Of a DNA stretch of 64,000 nucleotides, positions 23,099 through 35,426 are shown piece by piece (position 1 is the stretch's first letter; the number at the start of each line of letters is the position of its first letter). The notes below the pieces were generated by a model, which was not told the DNA's origin, ran no database searches, and worked only from the letters and a program-made list of their open reading frames with translations. This stretch comes from Aralia elata (lineage: Eukaryota; Streptophyta; Magnoliopsida; Apiales; Araliaceae). The position numbers were made by a program, and so were the translations under genes. The stretch spans positions 55,732,275 through 55,796,274 of the forward strand of contig CM068377.1 in the NCBI GenBank assembly GCA_034770075.1. The letters are read 5' to 3'.

Positions 23099-26000
23099 TT
23101 ACTCAAATAAGAACGGATAATTCGCCTTCATTTTCTCTTCGAGTTCCCACGTAGCTTCTTCGACTGCGTGATTCCTCCAGAGAACTTTGACGGAATGTAT
23201 GGTCTTGTTTCTCAGCTTCTGTTCCTTCCTATCGAGAATCTGGACAGGAACCTCCTCGTACGATAAGTCCTGCTCGACTTGAATTGGCTCATAGGAAATA
23301 ACATGCTTGTAGTCTGGCTTATATGGACGTAACACTGATACATGAAACACGTTGTGAATGTGCTCAAGTTCAGGAGGTAATGCTACCTCGTACGCCACTT
23401 CGCCTACTCTCCTTAATATTTCAAAAGGTCCTATGAATCTAGGGCTCAGCTTACCCTTCTTCCCAAAACGGATCTTCCCTTTCCAGGGAGATACCTTCAG
23501 AAACACATAACTACCAACTTCAAAGTCTTGTTTCTGACGATGTAAGTCGGCATACTTCTTCTGACGATCCTGGGCTGCTACTAACCGCTGTATTATTACT
23601 TTAATGATTTCCACGGTTTGTTCTACCAATTCTGGTCCCAACAATCTCCGTTCACCAACTTCATCCCAACACAACGGCGTTCGACACTTTCTTCCATATA
23701 ACGCTTCGTACGGTGGCATACCGATGCTAGCGTGATAACTATTATTGTAAGCGAACTCTACCAAGGGCAAATGATCGTCCCAGCTGCCACCTAAGTCCAT
23801 CACAACTGCCCGGAGCATGTCCTCTAAGGTCTAAATAGTTCGCTCACTCTGACCATCAGTCTGAGGATGATACGCCGTACTCATTCTCAACTGTGTTCCC
23901 AGTCTCTCCTGTAGGCTTCTCCAAAAATTTGACGTGAAGCGCGGATCTCTGTCAGACACAATAGAAACCGGCACCCCATGTCGCGATACTATCTCCTTTA
24001 CGTAGAGTTTCGCCAACTGCTCCAATTTGTACCTGATCTTGATCGGTAGAAAATGGGCAGACTTGGTCAACCGATCTATGATCACCCAGATGGCGTCTAG
24101 ACCCTTTTGTGTTGTCGGGAGTCCTACCACAAAATCCATAGTGATGTGCTCCCACTTCCACTCGGGAATCTCTAAGGGTTGCAACAATCCGCTCGGCCGT
24201 TGGTGCTCTGCCTTGACCCTCTGACAAGTTAAACACCGGCTGACGAATTCCGCAACTTCCCCTTTCAAATGCGGCCACCAATAATGTTGACGAAGATCTT
24301 GATACATCTTGGTGCTACCCGGATGTACCGAAAATCTCGTATTATGGGCCTCTTGCAATATTTCTTCCTTTAAATCTGGTACATAGGGTATCCAGATCCT
24401 TCCCTCGAACCTCAGCAGACCTGTGCTGTCAATCTTGAACTTCAACATCTTTCCTTCCGATAGTTGCTTCTTAATGCCAATGCATTCTTCATCAAATTCT
24501 TGAGCCTCCTTTATCTTATCCAGTAGAGTCGGACCCACTGTCACGGTGAACAATTTTTCGTCCGTCTCCATTGGATACTTAACCTCCAGTTCCAGTCGTC
24601 CAAAGTCCTTTATCAGCTCTGCCTGAGTTGTAAGCCTCATCAACTTCTCTCTGCCTTTCCTACTCAGGGCATCTGCCACTACATTTGCTTTGCCGGATGG
24701 TACAGAATCTCACAATCGTAATCCTTGATCAATTCTAACCATCGGCGCTGCCTCATATTCAGCTCCTTCTGAGTGAAGATATATTTTAGACTTTTGTGAT
24801 CTGTATATATCTCGCACTTCTCTCCATATAGGTAGTGCCTCCAAATCTTCAAGGCGAACACTACTGCTGCTAATTCCAAATCATGAGTCGGGTATCCCTT
24901 CTCATAGTCCTTCAGCTGGCGTGAAGCGTACGCAATGACCCTGCCGTGCTGCATTAGTACAAAACCAAGGCCCTTGTGTGACGCATCACTGTATACTACA
25001 AAACCTCCAGTGTCGTCTGGTAATGCCAACACTGGTGCTTGGCTAAGTCTCTTCTTCAACTCCAAGAAACTCTCCTCGCACTTCTCTGTCCAAACAAACT
25101 TTACCGTCTTTCTGGTTAGATTGGTCAACGGTGATGCTATCTTCGAGAAATCCTGGATGAATCTCCGATAGTATCCCGCTAACCCTAGGAAACTCCTGAT
25201 CTCCGTTGGCGTCTTTGGCTGCTCCCAGTTGATAATGGCTTCCACCTTTGCTGGGTCTACCGAAACACCATTACTGTCAATGACGTGTCCCAAGAAACTG
25301 CACCCTCTGCAAACCAAAATTCACACTTTGAAAACTTCGCGTATAGCTTCTCCCTTCTTAATGCCTCCAAGGCAATCCTTAGATGTTCAGCATGTTCTTC
25401 CTCTGACAACTGAATACACCAAGATGTCATCGATGAATACTACCACGAACTTGTCCAAATACTGCTGGAACACTCTGTTCATCATATCCATGAATGCCGC
25501 TGGTGCATTTGTCAGTCCAAAATGACATAACCAGAAACTCGAAATGTCCATAACGAGTTCTGAATGCCGTCTTCGGGATATCCTCCTGCCTCACCCTTAG
25601 TTGATGATAGCCCGTCCTTAAATCGATCTTTGAAAAGTATTTCGCTCCCTTGAGTTGATCAAACAGATCGTCTATCCTGGGCAGTGGATACCTATTCTTA
25701 ATCGTAACTTTATTCAACTCACGGTAATCGATACAAAGCCTCATTGAGCCATCCTTCTTCTTTACGAACAGAACTGGCGCTCCCCATGGTGACACGCTCG
25801 GCCTGATATAACCCCTGTCTAACAGTTCCTGCAGTTGAACCATCAGTTCTTTCATCACTACTGGTGCCATTCGGTAATGCGCCTTAGATATCGGTGCCGT
25901 CCCGGGTACCAAGTCGATTGCAAATTCTATCTCTCTATCCGGCGGCAGTCCCGGAAGTTCATCTGGGAAGACATCAGTGAATTCCCTTACAACGGGTATC

Positions 26001-27625
26001 TGACTCAGTTCACCCTCGACCCGTCGAGTATCTACCACGTGAGCCAAATAACCTATACAACCCTTCTTAAGCAATCTCTTCGCTTGCATCATCGTCAGAC
26101 AATAAGATTGTCTCGGCGATTTACTACCATAGAACACCACCTTCGACTTACCCGGAGTCTGCAGGTGTATGCACTTTTTCTTACAGTCAATGACTGCCCC
26201 GTGGCTCGCTAACCAATCCATCCCAAGGATTACATCGAATTCTCCAAGACGAATCGGCAACAAGTCCACGTTAAGCTTAAACCCTCTCACATCAGCACAA
26301 CAATTCTTATAAATGTAGTTTACGGGGATAATCTCTTTGTTCGCTACTTCTATATTCATCGGGTGTTCTAACAGTTCACTAGGCAAATTAAGTCTTTGAG
26401 CAAATTCATCAGAAACAAAAGAACATGAAGCTCCCGAATTAAATAGCACATAGGCATCTATGTTGTTGATTGGAATAATACCTGACACCACCTCTCTGGA
26501 TGCCACAGCATCTTGTACTGTCATGTTGAAGGTCCTTGTTGTTGGCTTATTTGGCTGGGCTGGTCCTCCACTGGTTGTCCTCGAGTGGTTGCCCCTATTG
26601 CCGTTTCCGCCATCCATGTTCCTCTTTCGGGGACATTCCTTGCTCCGATGTCCTATCTCTCCACAATTGAAGCAACCTCCTTTCTTCGCCTTAGGACAAT
26701 TGGGCGAGATATGCCCTTCTTGTCCACAGGTATAACAAACCATCTTTCCCTTCATGCACTCTCCCGAGTGACCCTTTCCGCACTTCCCACATACCGGCCT
26801 TTTCTGCTGCGTGTTCCCTTGCTGCATTTCAGAATTGCTACCCCCACTGCTCCATTGACGCTTCCTGCTGTTGCTGCCACCACTGCTAACATTCACATTT
26901 CCTCCTTTTACCTTCTTCTTATTCCTTTCCCGATTATATTTCGAAACCGCTTCACTCCCACCTTCAGCAATGAGAGCTTTCTCCAACAAGGTTGAGAACG
27001 ATGTAATTTGCAAAACCGCTACCTTGCTGTAGATCCACGGCTTTAATCCATTCTCGAATCTCCTGGCCTTCCTCACCTCAGTATCCACCTAATGTGGGGC
27101 GAATCTAGCCAATTCATTGAATTTTACAGCGTACTCCGACACTGACAAATTTTCTTGCTTCAATTCTAGAAACTTGATCTCCATTTTTGCCTGCGTACTC
27201 TCAGGAAAGTAATTCTCGAAAAACAACGTCTTGAAAGCTTCCCACGCCACGACTCCAGTTCCAGCTTTGTTCTGATTGGCTTCCCACCAGAAGTTAGCCT
27301 CACCTTTCATTAAGTAAGTAGCAAAAACTGTCTTCTGCTCCTCAGCGACTCTAGCAATGACAAAGGCCTTTTCAATCTCCTTTATCCATGACTGGGCCTC
27401 TATCGGGTTTCGCTGTTCCTCTAAACTCCGGAGGCCCTAACTGCCTTGAAGTCTTTAAAATTGGCTAAGTGGTTGCCCGTCTGGTTTCCTGCGGTAGTCG
27501 TTTGATTCCGCAGAGCTTTCCGCCATCATGTTGATAAAATTTTGCATTGGGTTTGGTGGAGTTCCCTCTACATTGTTAACTGACTCTTCATTCCCTTGGT
27601 TTCGTAGGATTCGTCTGGGCGGCAT
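23099..27625 (-). pseudogene. Element 2 gag-pol, multiply broken
   Basis: Same domain order as element 1: gag (ATG 27625, MPPRRILRNQG), three zinc knuckles (about 26790-26640), protease with NSGA in place of DSGA (catalytic Asp replaced by Asn), RT, RNase H, integrase and chromodomain-like end at 23099. Here gag and protease are in one frame (27088-25427 open). Lesions by comparison with element 1: insertions at about 27530, 27437 and 27408; TAG at 27089-27091 (CAG in element 1); four 1-bp insertions between about 25520 and 25290 that split RT just around the catalytic motif; a 1-bp deletion near 24693 in RNase H; a stop at about 23832 in integrase. The product cannot be functional. Confidence 0.93.
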
Positions 27626-28142
27626 TATCTGTTTAAGCAAACCCTAACACGTTACTCGGGCTTTCTTAAAACATAAGTATTTAGCATGTAATACAATAAT
27701 CACATGACTCTTGTGTGGAAGTTTTAGATTACCCAACCTCGGAAATTCTGCTTTCCCGATTAGTGATTTAAGTTACTAAGATACCGATTCAGTCTCACTG
27801 AATTAACATAATCATTGCATAAATGGTATATCAAGTAAAATTCTCAAGCACATACCATAATAATGCATCTATATTCATATACCTACTTAAGCATCTTACA
27901 CGTTTATCACAGGCATATTGTCATAATTGCTACTATCCCACTTAATATAACAAAATGTGGGATTCACTTAAACCATTCTTTCCTACCTACATAGTTGGGA
28001 AGTACATCCTACATACGAATTACCCCGCACCTTGCTGAGGTTAATACAAACTCTAGTAATTCAGATGATAGTACCAATAACACTGCTCAAGGCATAACCA
28101 CCTACTTTTACTATCCTCTAAGGGACACAAGGTGAATACAAC

Positions 28143-28532
28143 TCAACGCTTGCCCTTGCTACTAGAGGACAGATCCATCCATCTGGCGTCGAACTGCATC
28201 CAGACGATGTCTAAGGCTCGCTCCAATTCAACTATCTTCGCATCCTTAGCCTTTACCTCGTCCTTCAATTGTCCTAACTGCAGCTCCCTTAGCAGCAGCC
28301 TCCCTCGCAACTCGGCTAACTCAGCCTGGGCCTGGTAAGCAGCGTCCTGGTACTGCTGTTCAGAAATCTGGTGGATGTGGTTCTGCGCCTCTAATTGTTC
28401 AGCATTTACCTCTAGCTCGGCGTTCCTTGCCAGCAAATCTCCTATCACATCAGGCTCTATGGGCTCTTGGGTCACTGGACAGCTATCTTGACTCTCGTTC
28501 GACATCCTACAAACACCACACAATGAATCCAT
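28143..28532 (-). CDS. Extra frame upstream of gag, coiled-coil protein, element 2
   Basis: 129 codons from the ATG at 28532; the start at 28505 (MSNESQDS) is more likely because element 1 conserves that ATG but not the upstream one. Residues about 40-115 are Leu/Glu/Gln/Ala-rich with heptad spacing (AELRGRLLLRELQLGQLKDE), predicting a long coiled coil. The end is basic, SSSSKGKR. It lies in sense orientation between PBS and gag. Element E has a frame in the same place (45898-46489), so the position is shared by two families. Function unknown. Additional sense frames upstream of gag are known in some plant gypsy elements; I do not recognise this protein. The sequence just before the ATG, GTTTGTAG/GATG, looks like a splice acceptor. 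The remaining leader (27640-28142, 28533-28696) holds nothing else I recognise. Confidence 0.7.
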   Translation of the reverse strand: MDSLCGVCRMSNESQDSCPVTQEPIEPDVIGDLLARNAELEVNAEQLEAQNHIHQISEQQYQDAAYQAQAELAELRGRLLLRELQLGQLKDEVKAKDAKIVELERALDIVWMQFDARWMDLSSSSKGKR

Positions 28533-28696
28533 GTCAGTACCTCAATAAAATATATTCATTGATAAAATGAAATGATATTTTATTCGGTACAACTAGAACT
28601 CGATGAATCTTCTCAACTCATCACCTACATACTCTATATGAGTTTCCTATCAAGGTCATAACCTAGGTTTCTCATTCCTAACGTTTATAACCTATA

Positions 28697-28708
28697 GCTT
28701 TGATACCA
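28697..28708 (-). other. Primer-binding site of element 2
   Basis: Reads TGGTATCAAAGC, one mismatch from the initiator Met-tRNA complement seen in element 1, three bases from the 5' LTR. Confidence 0.88.
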
Positions 28709-29009
28709 ACCTGTGACGCCCCCAAATCCGGGTTTCCTAACCTCGAATTCGGTCCTCACGATACTCAACGACAAACATACTTTCTAACTAAATGCGGAAT
28801 AATAAACATACATTGTTTATCGAATAGAATTAAAGTCTTACAATTCTGGTCCCAAGGTTCTTTAACCTTAACATAAAACGTACCCTTAATACAATAAAAG
28901 GTTCACCTAATCAAACAACATTCAATAATAACTAGTACATAGGCACTATCGGGCATCTATTCCTGCACCTTCCCTTTTCCTTTGTCTCCTCTAGACGTTT
29001 CTGCCTTAG

Positions 29010-31392
29010 CTGAAATAAAGATCATGATATAGCAAGGGTAAGCAACTAATTTGCTTAGCAAGTATATACACAAGAGATATATCATGATAGAAGGAAATTT
29101 TGCTTTCAATGTTCAACAACAGTATAAGGGTGTGAAGGAACATGAATTAGTAAACAACAGTTGAATATCCGAATAATTGAATGACAATTACTGAGTGGTT
29201 TGAAATAACCAAGGACGTTTTCCAAGGTTCTCAGCATGTAAGCTGGACCTCTTAAAAAGTTTTGGTAGTCGAGGGGATCAGCCTCTCATACCCCGTGATT
29301 TATGCATAAACACTTAATAACCAGCATTGATATCATGCCTTAAACAAGTTTATCCTTTTCTCAGCCAAGAGTTCTTACCACAACAATTTAATAAGAACAG
29401 CTTTTAAAATACCATTGTCTTAACCAATTTAGACATGCTGGATCTAGCTGATACAAATAGCATAGATCGATCTCATAAACAATTCATACTTGAAAGAACT
29501 TTAATTAAATTTACAGTTCAATCATAATAGGATAGGAATTCAATTGCACAATGTGCGAATCTCAATAATCAGTATAGATGTGAATAATCGACAATAATTA
29601 TTCACTAACATGCTTCGAAAATAATAACTCGAGTTTGAGTTAGGGAACTTGCCTGTCTGCTCAGCTACAAATAATTCTAGCTTTAACTAATTGGCCTTGA
29701 AGAACCTAACATTGATAATGTTGATCTATCAATTAGTACTGCGTAGTTGTATATCGACACGCTTACTTATGCTATTTATTTAACAATTAAGCAAATCACA
29801 TAGCACACACAAACTATCGTAAATCCTATAAGATACTTAATTGATCCTTAGGTTGATGGTTTAATTAATTACCAATGTTTCTCTTAAGTGATAAACACTT
29901 ATTAAACCCTTAAACAATTAATAATAATTGTTCAATTGATTAACATTACTTTTTCTTAAGTAATATTTATTTATTAAACCCTTAACCAATTTATTATGAT
30001 TGTTTAATTAATGAGTTATTAAGCTCTCTCTATTTTATTGACTCTATCTTCAATTAATTACTATTAAATAGTAATTAATTAATTATCTTTAGTTATTATT
30101 ATTAATAGTATTTAATAACTAATTATATTCACTTATTATTTAATTATTAATTAAATAATAATCAAATTATAAATTTTAATTGTCTTTAATTATTATTTAA
30201 GATTAAATAATAATTAATTAGGTTTGTTTATTATTTAAAGTTAATCAAATAATTAATTAGTGCGTAACGATTATCTTTAGTTATTATTTAATAATAAATA
30301 ATAGATAATTAGATTTATTTATTATTTAAAATTAATTAAATAATAAATAATTAATTAGTAAATATGAATTATCTTTAGTTATTAATAAATAATAACTAAT
30401 TAGATTTATTTATTATTTAAGGTTAATCAAGTAATAAATAATTACTTAGTGAATAAGAATTATCTTTAGTTATTATTTAATAAATGATAACTAATTATGT
30501 TTATTTATTATTTAAAGTTAATCAAATAATAAATAATTAATTAGTGAGTAATAATTATCTTTAGTTATTATTTAATAATAACTAATTAGGTTTATTTATT
30601 ATTTAATGTTAATCAAATAATAAATAACTAATAAGTGAGTACTAATTATCTTTAGTTATTATTTAATAATGACTAATTAGGTTTATTTATTATTTAAAGT
30701 TAATCAAATCATAAATAATTAATTTACAATTCTTAATTATCCTTAATCATTATTTAATAATAATTAATCAATTACTTAACTTTATTTGTTATTTAAACAT
30801 AATTAAATAACAAATAGTTAATTTTTTTTCTAATTTTCGTTCTTGATTTCCAGATTTGGGGTCTTTCACCAAAACCTTCATAAAACGAAATCTACAACTT
30901 CGATTTACGATCCGTCAATTTTGTTGGATTCGTATCTTCCTGAACTACACTTTTCATTTATCAAACATCAAATTTGGTTATGTCTAGGTCTCGGAAAACA
31001 GGCTCAAAGTCAAGGGTCAGCAAGGTTGTTCAACAGTTGGCATGCTTTGGTAATAAATTCATGGTTTGCTCATTTTTCAACAAATTTGAGTGATTCAAAA
31101 GGGATTTTGTCCCTAACCTATGGATCTAGCATATCAAGAAAGAAAATCACAATATCCCTTTATAGATTTCAAAATAACAAGCATATAACAACCTTTTTCA
31201 AACAAAATTTCCGGAAATCTCCTTTACTTCCTTTCTTCTAAATTTTTCCAACATAAACTCACACATATGAACAAGCAAAACATTATATATTCAAGATCTA
31301 ACCTTATCATAAGGTTCTAGCCATCAAGAACATAAAACTTCAAGGATCTATGTCCAAACACATTAAAATAGCTTAAAGTTTGGAGTTTATAC
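29010..31392 (-). other. Proposed LTR-internal intron, element 2 5' LTR
   Basis: Donor AAAAAG/GTATAAACTC, acceptor TTTATTTCAG/CTAAGG with branch-site CTTAC in TTGCTTACCCTTGC. About 2.4 kb. The donor half is unrelated in sequence to element 1, yet has the same arrangement (TATA, leader, AAG/GTATA). Confidence 0.55.
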
Positions 31393-31580
31393 CTTTTTGA
31401 TTTCTTCTTCTTCTTTTTCCTTCCCAAAATAGGTTGTGAATAGGGATGGCCTAAACAATCAAGACCTTCTTCTTTCTCCCACAAGATTTGTTCTTGCTTT
31501 TTCTTCAAACTCTCTCTCTAACACTCTCTCTATACTTGGTGAATAATGAACCAACCTCACTATCATTGGTGAGGGGTCCT

Positions 31581-31588
31581 ATTTATAG
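31581..31588 (-). promoter_or_regulatory. TATA box of element 2 5' LTR
   Basis: CTATAAAT followed by AGGACCCC; proposed donor about 190 bp downstream. Confidence 0.65.
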
Positions 31589-32912
31589 GAAAGTAGAGAC
31601 CGTGGGCAAAATAGTCATTAACCATGACTAGGCAAGGGCAATTTGGTCAATTCATCAATAATAGGAAGCTTCCTAGCAACTTCCTCAAGGGTATTTTAAA
31701 CATTACCCAACTTCTTTTAAGGTTAAAATAGTCTTTTCGTAAAATCTTAATTATCCATTAGTTATTACCCATTCTTCATTGGTTATTAGACATTGGTTAT
31801 TATCTTGCCATCATTACATTGGTTAAACACAATGGTTATTAACCCGCCATCATTTCATTGGTTATTAACCACTTGGATATACAATGGTTATTGCTCTTAC
31901 ATAATTACCTTGGTTATTAACCACTATTGGCCATTTTAGTCATTACCCACCAATTCCTACACTCGACTCACCTATGGTTATCTCTTAACCATAGTTATAT
32001 CATACCTGCCAACACGAGTATAGACACATCTTATACATCTCCCACCAATTAACCCAAGTTGGTTTAAATAGAACACAACGTTAACTCATTGAATTAAATT
32101 CGATTTAATTAATAAGGACGTTCAAAATTCACGGGCATTACACCCGCTTCCCGAGGCACTATTCACGAGCACTATTCACACCCAAACTTTTTCGTCTATT
32201 TCGATTTTTATTAATTTAGATGAGGCATATATGCTGAGGAATAATTTTTCCAAGTGTCAGAAATTTTATTGGGGTTGATACGTGATTTAATCTGTATCCG
32301 AAATGTATATTATGGGTGTCCCGAATAAATGGACAAATCCCATAATAAATATTTTTGCGTGTTCCAATAATTTATGGGAGTACCCATTATAATTTTGGGT
32401 AGAGTTATTTACCAAATTTGGTACAAAAGTAGGAATATTCGGGTATATTTATCTGTATATTCGAATTAATTGGTGAGACATTTAAGCCTCAAACCAATTG
32501 GGGGAGGCCACGTGTATATTGAGAGCCAATTGGGGGGAAAAGAATAAACATGCACAGTACACCATATATGGGAATGTTAACTTCACAAAGCATGCTCCTC
32601 AAATTCATTTTCAAGAGCTCGGGCATCCCATTTTCTGCATATCAAAACATTCCTTCCGAAGCCACCTTAAACCTCCCATCAGCTCATCTTCTTTCTCCTT
32701 CAAACCATCAGCATACTTCCCATTTGCAAGTAAGGAGAGAGTTACAGAGAGCTACGTAGAGAGAGAGAGAGGGAAATATAGAAGAAGAATAAGCAAGCTA
32801 CGGGAAGAAGAAGAAAAGCAAGGAAGGAGGAGAAAGGAGAGAAGGGCACCAAGAGGAAGGAGAGCAGCACTCTAGCAACCATTTCACCCTACACGAAGCT
32901 AGCAACAAGAAG

Positions 32913-34895
32913 GTAACCATGAACCACAACCATTTCTTCTCCACTTGAAGCTTTCATGAGTTTTTTTTTTACGCTTACATGCTTGAGGGTTGGATTTTTT
33001 GCTAATTTTTTTGTTGATTGGTTGTGTTGAATCTATCATGGAGGTTCTTAAGAAGCTATATAAACCATAAACACCCTCAAAGTGGAACAAAAACAAGTAA
33101 AGATCCGAACCTTGGCTTAAAGGATGAACTTTGGACATTTTTGGACTTTTGGACATTCGGACTGTTAGAGGACTGTAAAGCCTTGATGGTGTGATTATTT
33201 TGATTGTTTGTTATTGGAATATTGTACTTCTATCAGTTGTGAAGATATACCAATTTGAATGAACTAAAATGATGCTAAAATGAAGTCACAGTAGCCATTT
33301 GTGTGAGATATTTCATGGTTGCGAAAAAACAGAGCATGCAGTTTATGTTTTAGCTCAGGATTTGGTCATGTTAATGATTATGGGTCGTCTTGAATTTGTG
33401 ATATGTTGTAGCCTTGTGTCTTAGGAATCCATAGAGTCCGTAAGGGATGAAATTGATCGAGTGTAGGGGGAGATATAGCAGCTGGAGCAAGGCAAGGTAT
33501 GACTGTGTCGCTGCTTGCAGGAACAGCAATTCGCTACTGCAACTGCTACTGCATGGCGACTGGTCCGGGTCGGGTCGGGCCGGACCGGGTCGGGTCGGGC
33601 CGGATCGGGTCGGACCCAGTAAATTTTTCCCGCGAGTCTAAAACTTATATTTTTGTACAAAATGATTAAAAACGCTTATATCTTGTTAAAGCTTTATGTG
33701 CTTAATTTATACCCGTGTCGAACTAAACGATGTTGTCCTAAGGCGTAAATTGAATTAACGGATTACAAATTACGCTTAGATTTCCAGGGGGCGCTGCCCC
33801 CCGACCCCCGCCGCTCGCTCACCGGGGAGCGAGACCCCCGACTGGGTAAGCGTAGTGGCAATCAATGTATTTTAATGATGTGATGACTGTAATGAACCTA
33901 GTTCTTTTGTGACAAATATTTATGACGATTTTAATAAACTATGTAGGATATTTTGTTGACGGACGATTAACGTCAAGTATTAACGCACGTACAAGGCAAG
34001 TTTCCTAACTCATACAACTCCTATTTAATTGTGCGAGGTTTCCTTACTCGATTCATTTATTGGGCAAGTGTCGAATTCATTTATCTATCGAGCAAATATT
34101 ATTTATTGAGCAAGCTTATTGAGCTTCTTGACTCCGTTCAAATTACTTATCAATTTAGCAATTAATGTGCTAGTATTCATACTTCTATTCAAGTATTGCA
34201 ATGAAAGCCCATTTCATGCAATGTTATATATTGTGTGATTCCAAAGATTATGAATTTTTATTCATTCAAGATATTTTTAAATGCTATCATGCATGTTGTT
34301 GAACCTTAAAGTTCTTTATTCCATAGACTGTTTAAAAGCTATGTCAAGGCTAATTGTTTCAGCTAGACACTTATTGATTTGGTTACTAAAGCGAGGTTAA
34401 AGTCCTCCAACTATTATTATTGTTAAGTAAAATTGTCCGATCAAATTGTTTTGGTCTGGACTCCCATGTAAAGCTGAGTGGAACAACCCTCACAGCAGGG
34501 GAAATTGTATAAACGTCGGGAAACCGACACGCGCGTAAATGGAAAATGTAAGGCTTATGCATAACGCCAGGTATTTTAGGCTGATCACCTATTGTACCAG
34601 TTTTGTGGATTATCGGATGAATTTTCAGTAATTCTAGAATAGAGTTCTGTGCCTTGGTGCACCCTCAGTATTGAATAGTTCCCTTCTTTGGGAAACTTTT
34701 GAAATCCTTGAATACTTCAGAAATCCTTCTGGTCCTTAGTGGCCACTATAACGGTGATGAAAGAAGTTGTTTATTTCCTTGTGTTAGCTAAATTTTTACT
34801 CCTGAGAGCTATAAAGTTATTCATGTGATTATTCACTGCTATTATACTTGCGGGGCAATTTGTTGCTCACCCTTGCTTTCCTTAAAACATTTCAG
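32913..34895 (+). other. Proposed LTR-internal intron, LTR C
   Basis: Donor AACAAGAAG/GTAACC, acceptor AAAACATTTCAG/TTAGTG, branch block TTTGTTGCTCACCCTTGC. The frame that follows reads SAARGESSGKDKGKEKATE to a TAG at 34955-34957. G-rich and C-rich repeats lie inside the intron. Confidence 0.55.
33561..33618 (+). repeat. G-rich direct repeat, quadruplex-capable, LTR C
   Basis: Repeats of GGGTCGGGTCGGGCCGGA give at least six GGG runs with 2-7-base loops, which fits the standard G-quadruplex pattern on the LTR sense strand. The minus strand would encode a meaningless RPDP repeat. Confidence 0.8.
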
Positions 34896-35426
34896 TTAGT
34901 GCGGCACGTGGCGAGAGCTCAGGAAAAGATAAGGGAAAGGAGAAAGCTACGGAGTAGTTGTATTTTGTTGTTCTAGAATTACCGTTTGTATTAAGACATA
35001 TTTACCCTTTTGTATTATGTTATGTTTTGTATTAGTATTGGTTTTGAGACTTGGGACAGGTTTATTTATGTTATATCAATGTAAATATTCCTTTATTCCG
35101 CTTTAAGTTATCGATTGTATAATTCTTGTTTTAGATAGTGGCGAACCAGGTCCGTGGCTCAGGTGACCCGGATTTGGGGGCGTCACATGAAGTACCCGAA
35201 TTTGGGGGTGTCACATAAATCACATCACATCTAACTACCCATAAAAATATAAGAATGAAAACTCTTAATTGAAATAGAAATTCCCCCATTAAAGGGTTAC
35301 AACATCATAATAACATCAATCCCAGGTCATCTAACTTTAAATAAAACATCAGTACGGAAACATAACATAAATAACATAAGTCTTAGATACAACATCTCAA
35401 TAACAAATAATATTAACACATCTTCA

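Larger units (their letters stand above)
19620..32142 (-). mobile_element. Element 2: complete Tekay-type Ty3/gypsy retrotransposon
   Basis: Total 12523 bp with LTRs of 3431 bp each (19620-23050 and 28712-32142) and TSD CCCGC (19615-19619, 32143-32147). Same layout and near-identical coding sequence as element 1. The LTRs differ by only a handful of changes (for example four 1-bp indels), yet gag-pol holds at least eight disabling lesions. The element was therefore probably already defective when it moved. An extra coiled-coil frame between PBS and gag is intact. Confidence 0.97.
28712..32142 (-). repeat. Element 2 5' LTR
   Basis: 3431 bp. Sense start TGTAATGCCCG at 32142, TATA (CTATAAAT) 31588-31581, leader rich in GA, donor at 31393/31392, AT array about 30740-30072, acceptor at 29010, mini-frame TAG 28957-28959, end GGGGCGTCACA at 28712. 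Nearly identical to the 3' copy. Confidence 0.97.
19397..35187 (+). mobile_element. Solo LTR C, split by element 2
   Basis: Pieces 19397-19619 and 32148-35187 join to an LTR of about 3.26 kb. It starts TGTAACGATCGGGAATTTT and ends GGATTTGGGGGCGTCACA. TSD TGAAG at 19392-19396 and 35188-35192. A purine-rich leader (about 32740-32912) ends CAACAAGAAG/GTAACC; G-rich repeats lie at 33561-33618 and a C-rich stem GGGGGCGCTGCCCCC at about 33787-33801; the acceptor is at 34895. The start of the segment after element 2 contains an open frame (32498-32875) that is just purine-rich leader. It sits within the last 50 bp of LTR B. Confidence 0.92.
3168..35215 (+). mobile_element. Solo LTR B containing element 1 and LTR C
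   Basis: Pieces 3168-4343, 17786-19391 and 35193-35215 form one LTR of about 2.8 kb. It starts TGTAACGAATGC and ends TTTGGGGGTGTCACA at 35215. TSD TAAAT occurs at 3163-3167 and 35216-35220. A purine-rich leader (about 3715-3855) ends ACAATATAAG/GTATAATT; a CGCCCCGGCGG repeat cluster lies at 17895-18045; the acceptor is at 19100. Element 1 split it at TATTT, and LTR C split its last 50 bp at TGAAG. With no PBS or PPT next to it, it is a solo LTR. It is close in sequence to LTR D at both ends. Confidence 0.9.

Noticed and set aside
32498..32875. 125-codon frame in LTR C
   Set aside because: It is the GA-rich leader read in one frame; Arg/Glu/Lys repeats come from purine richness.
33421..33660. 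Frames with RPDP or GPGRVGP repeats
   Set aside because: Translation of a short GC-rich direct repeat, on both strands.
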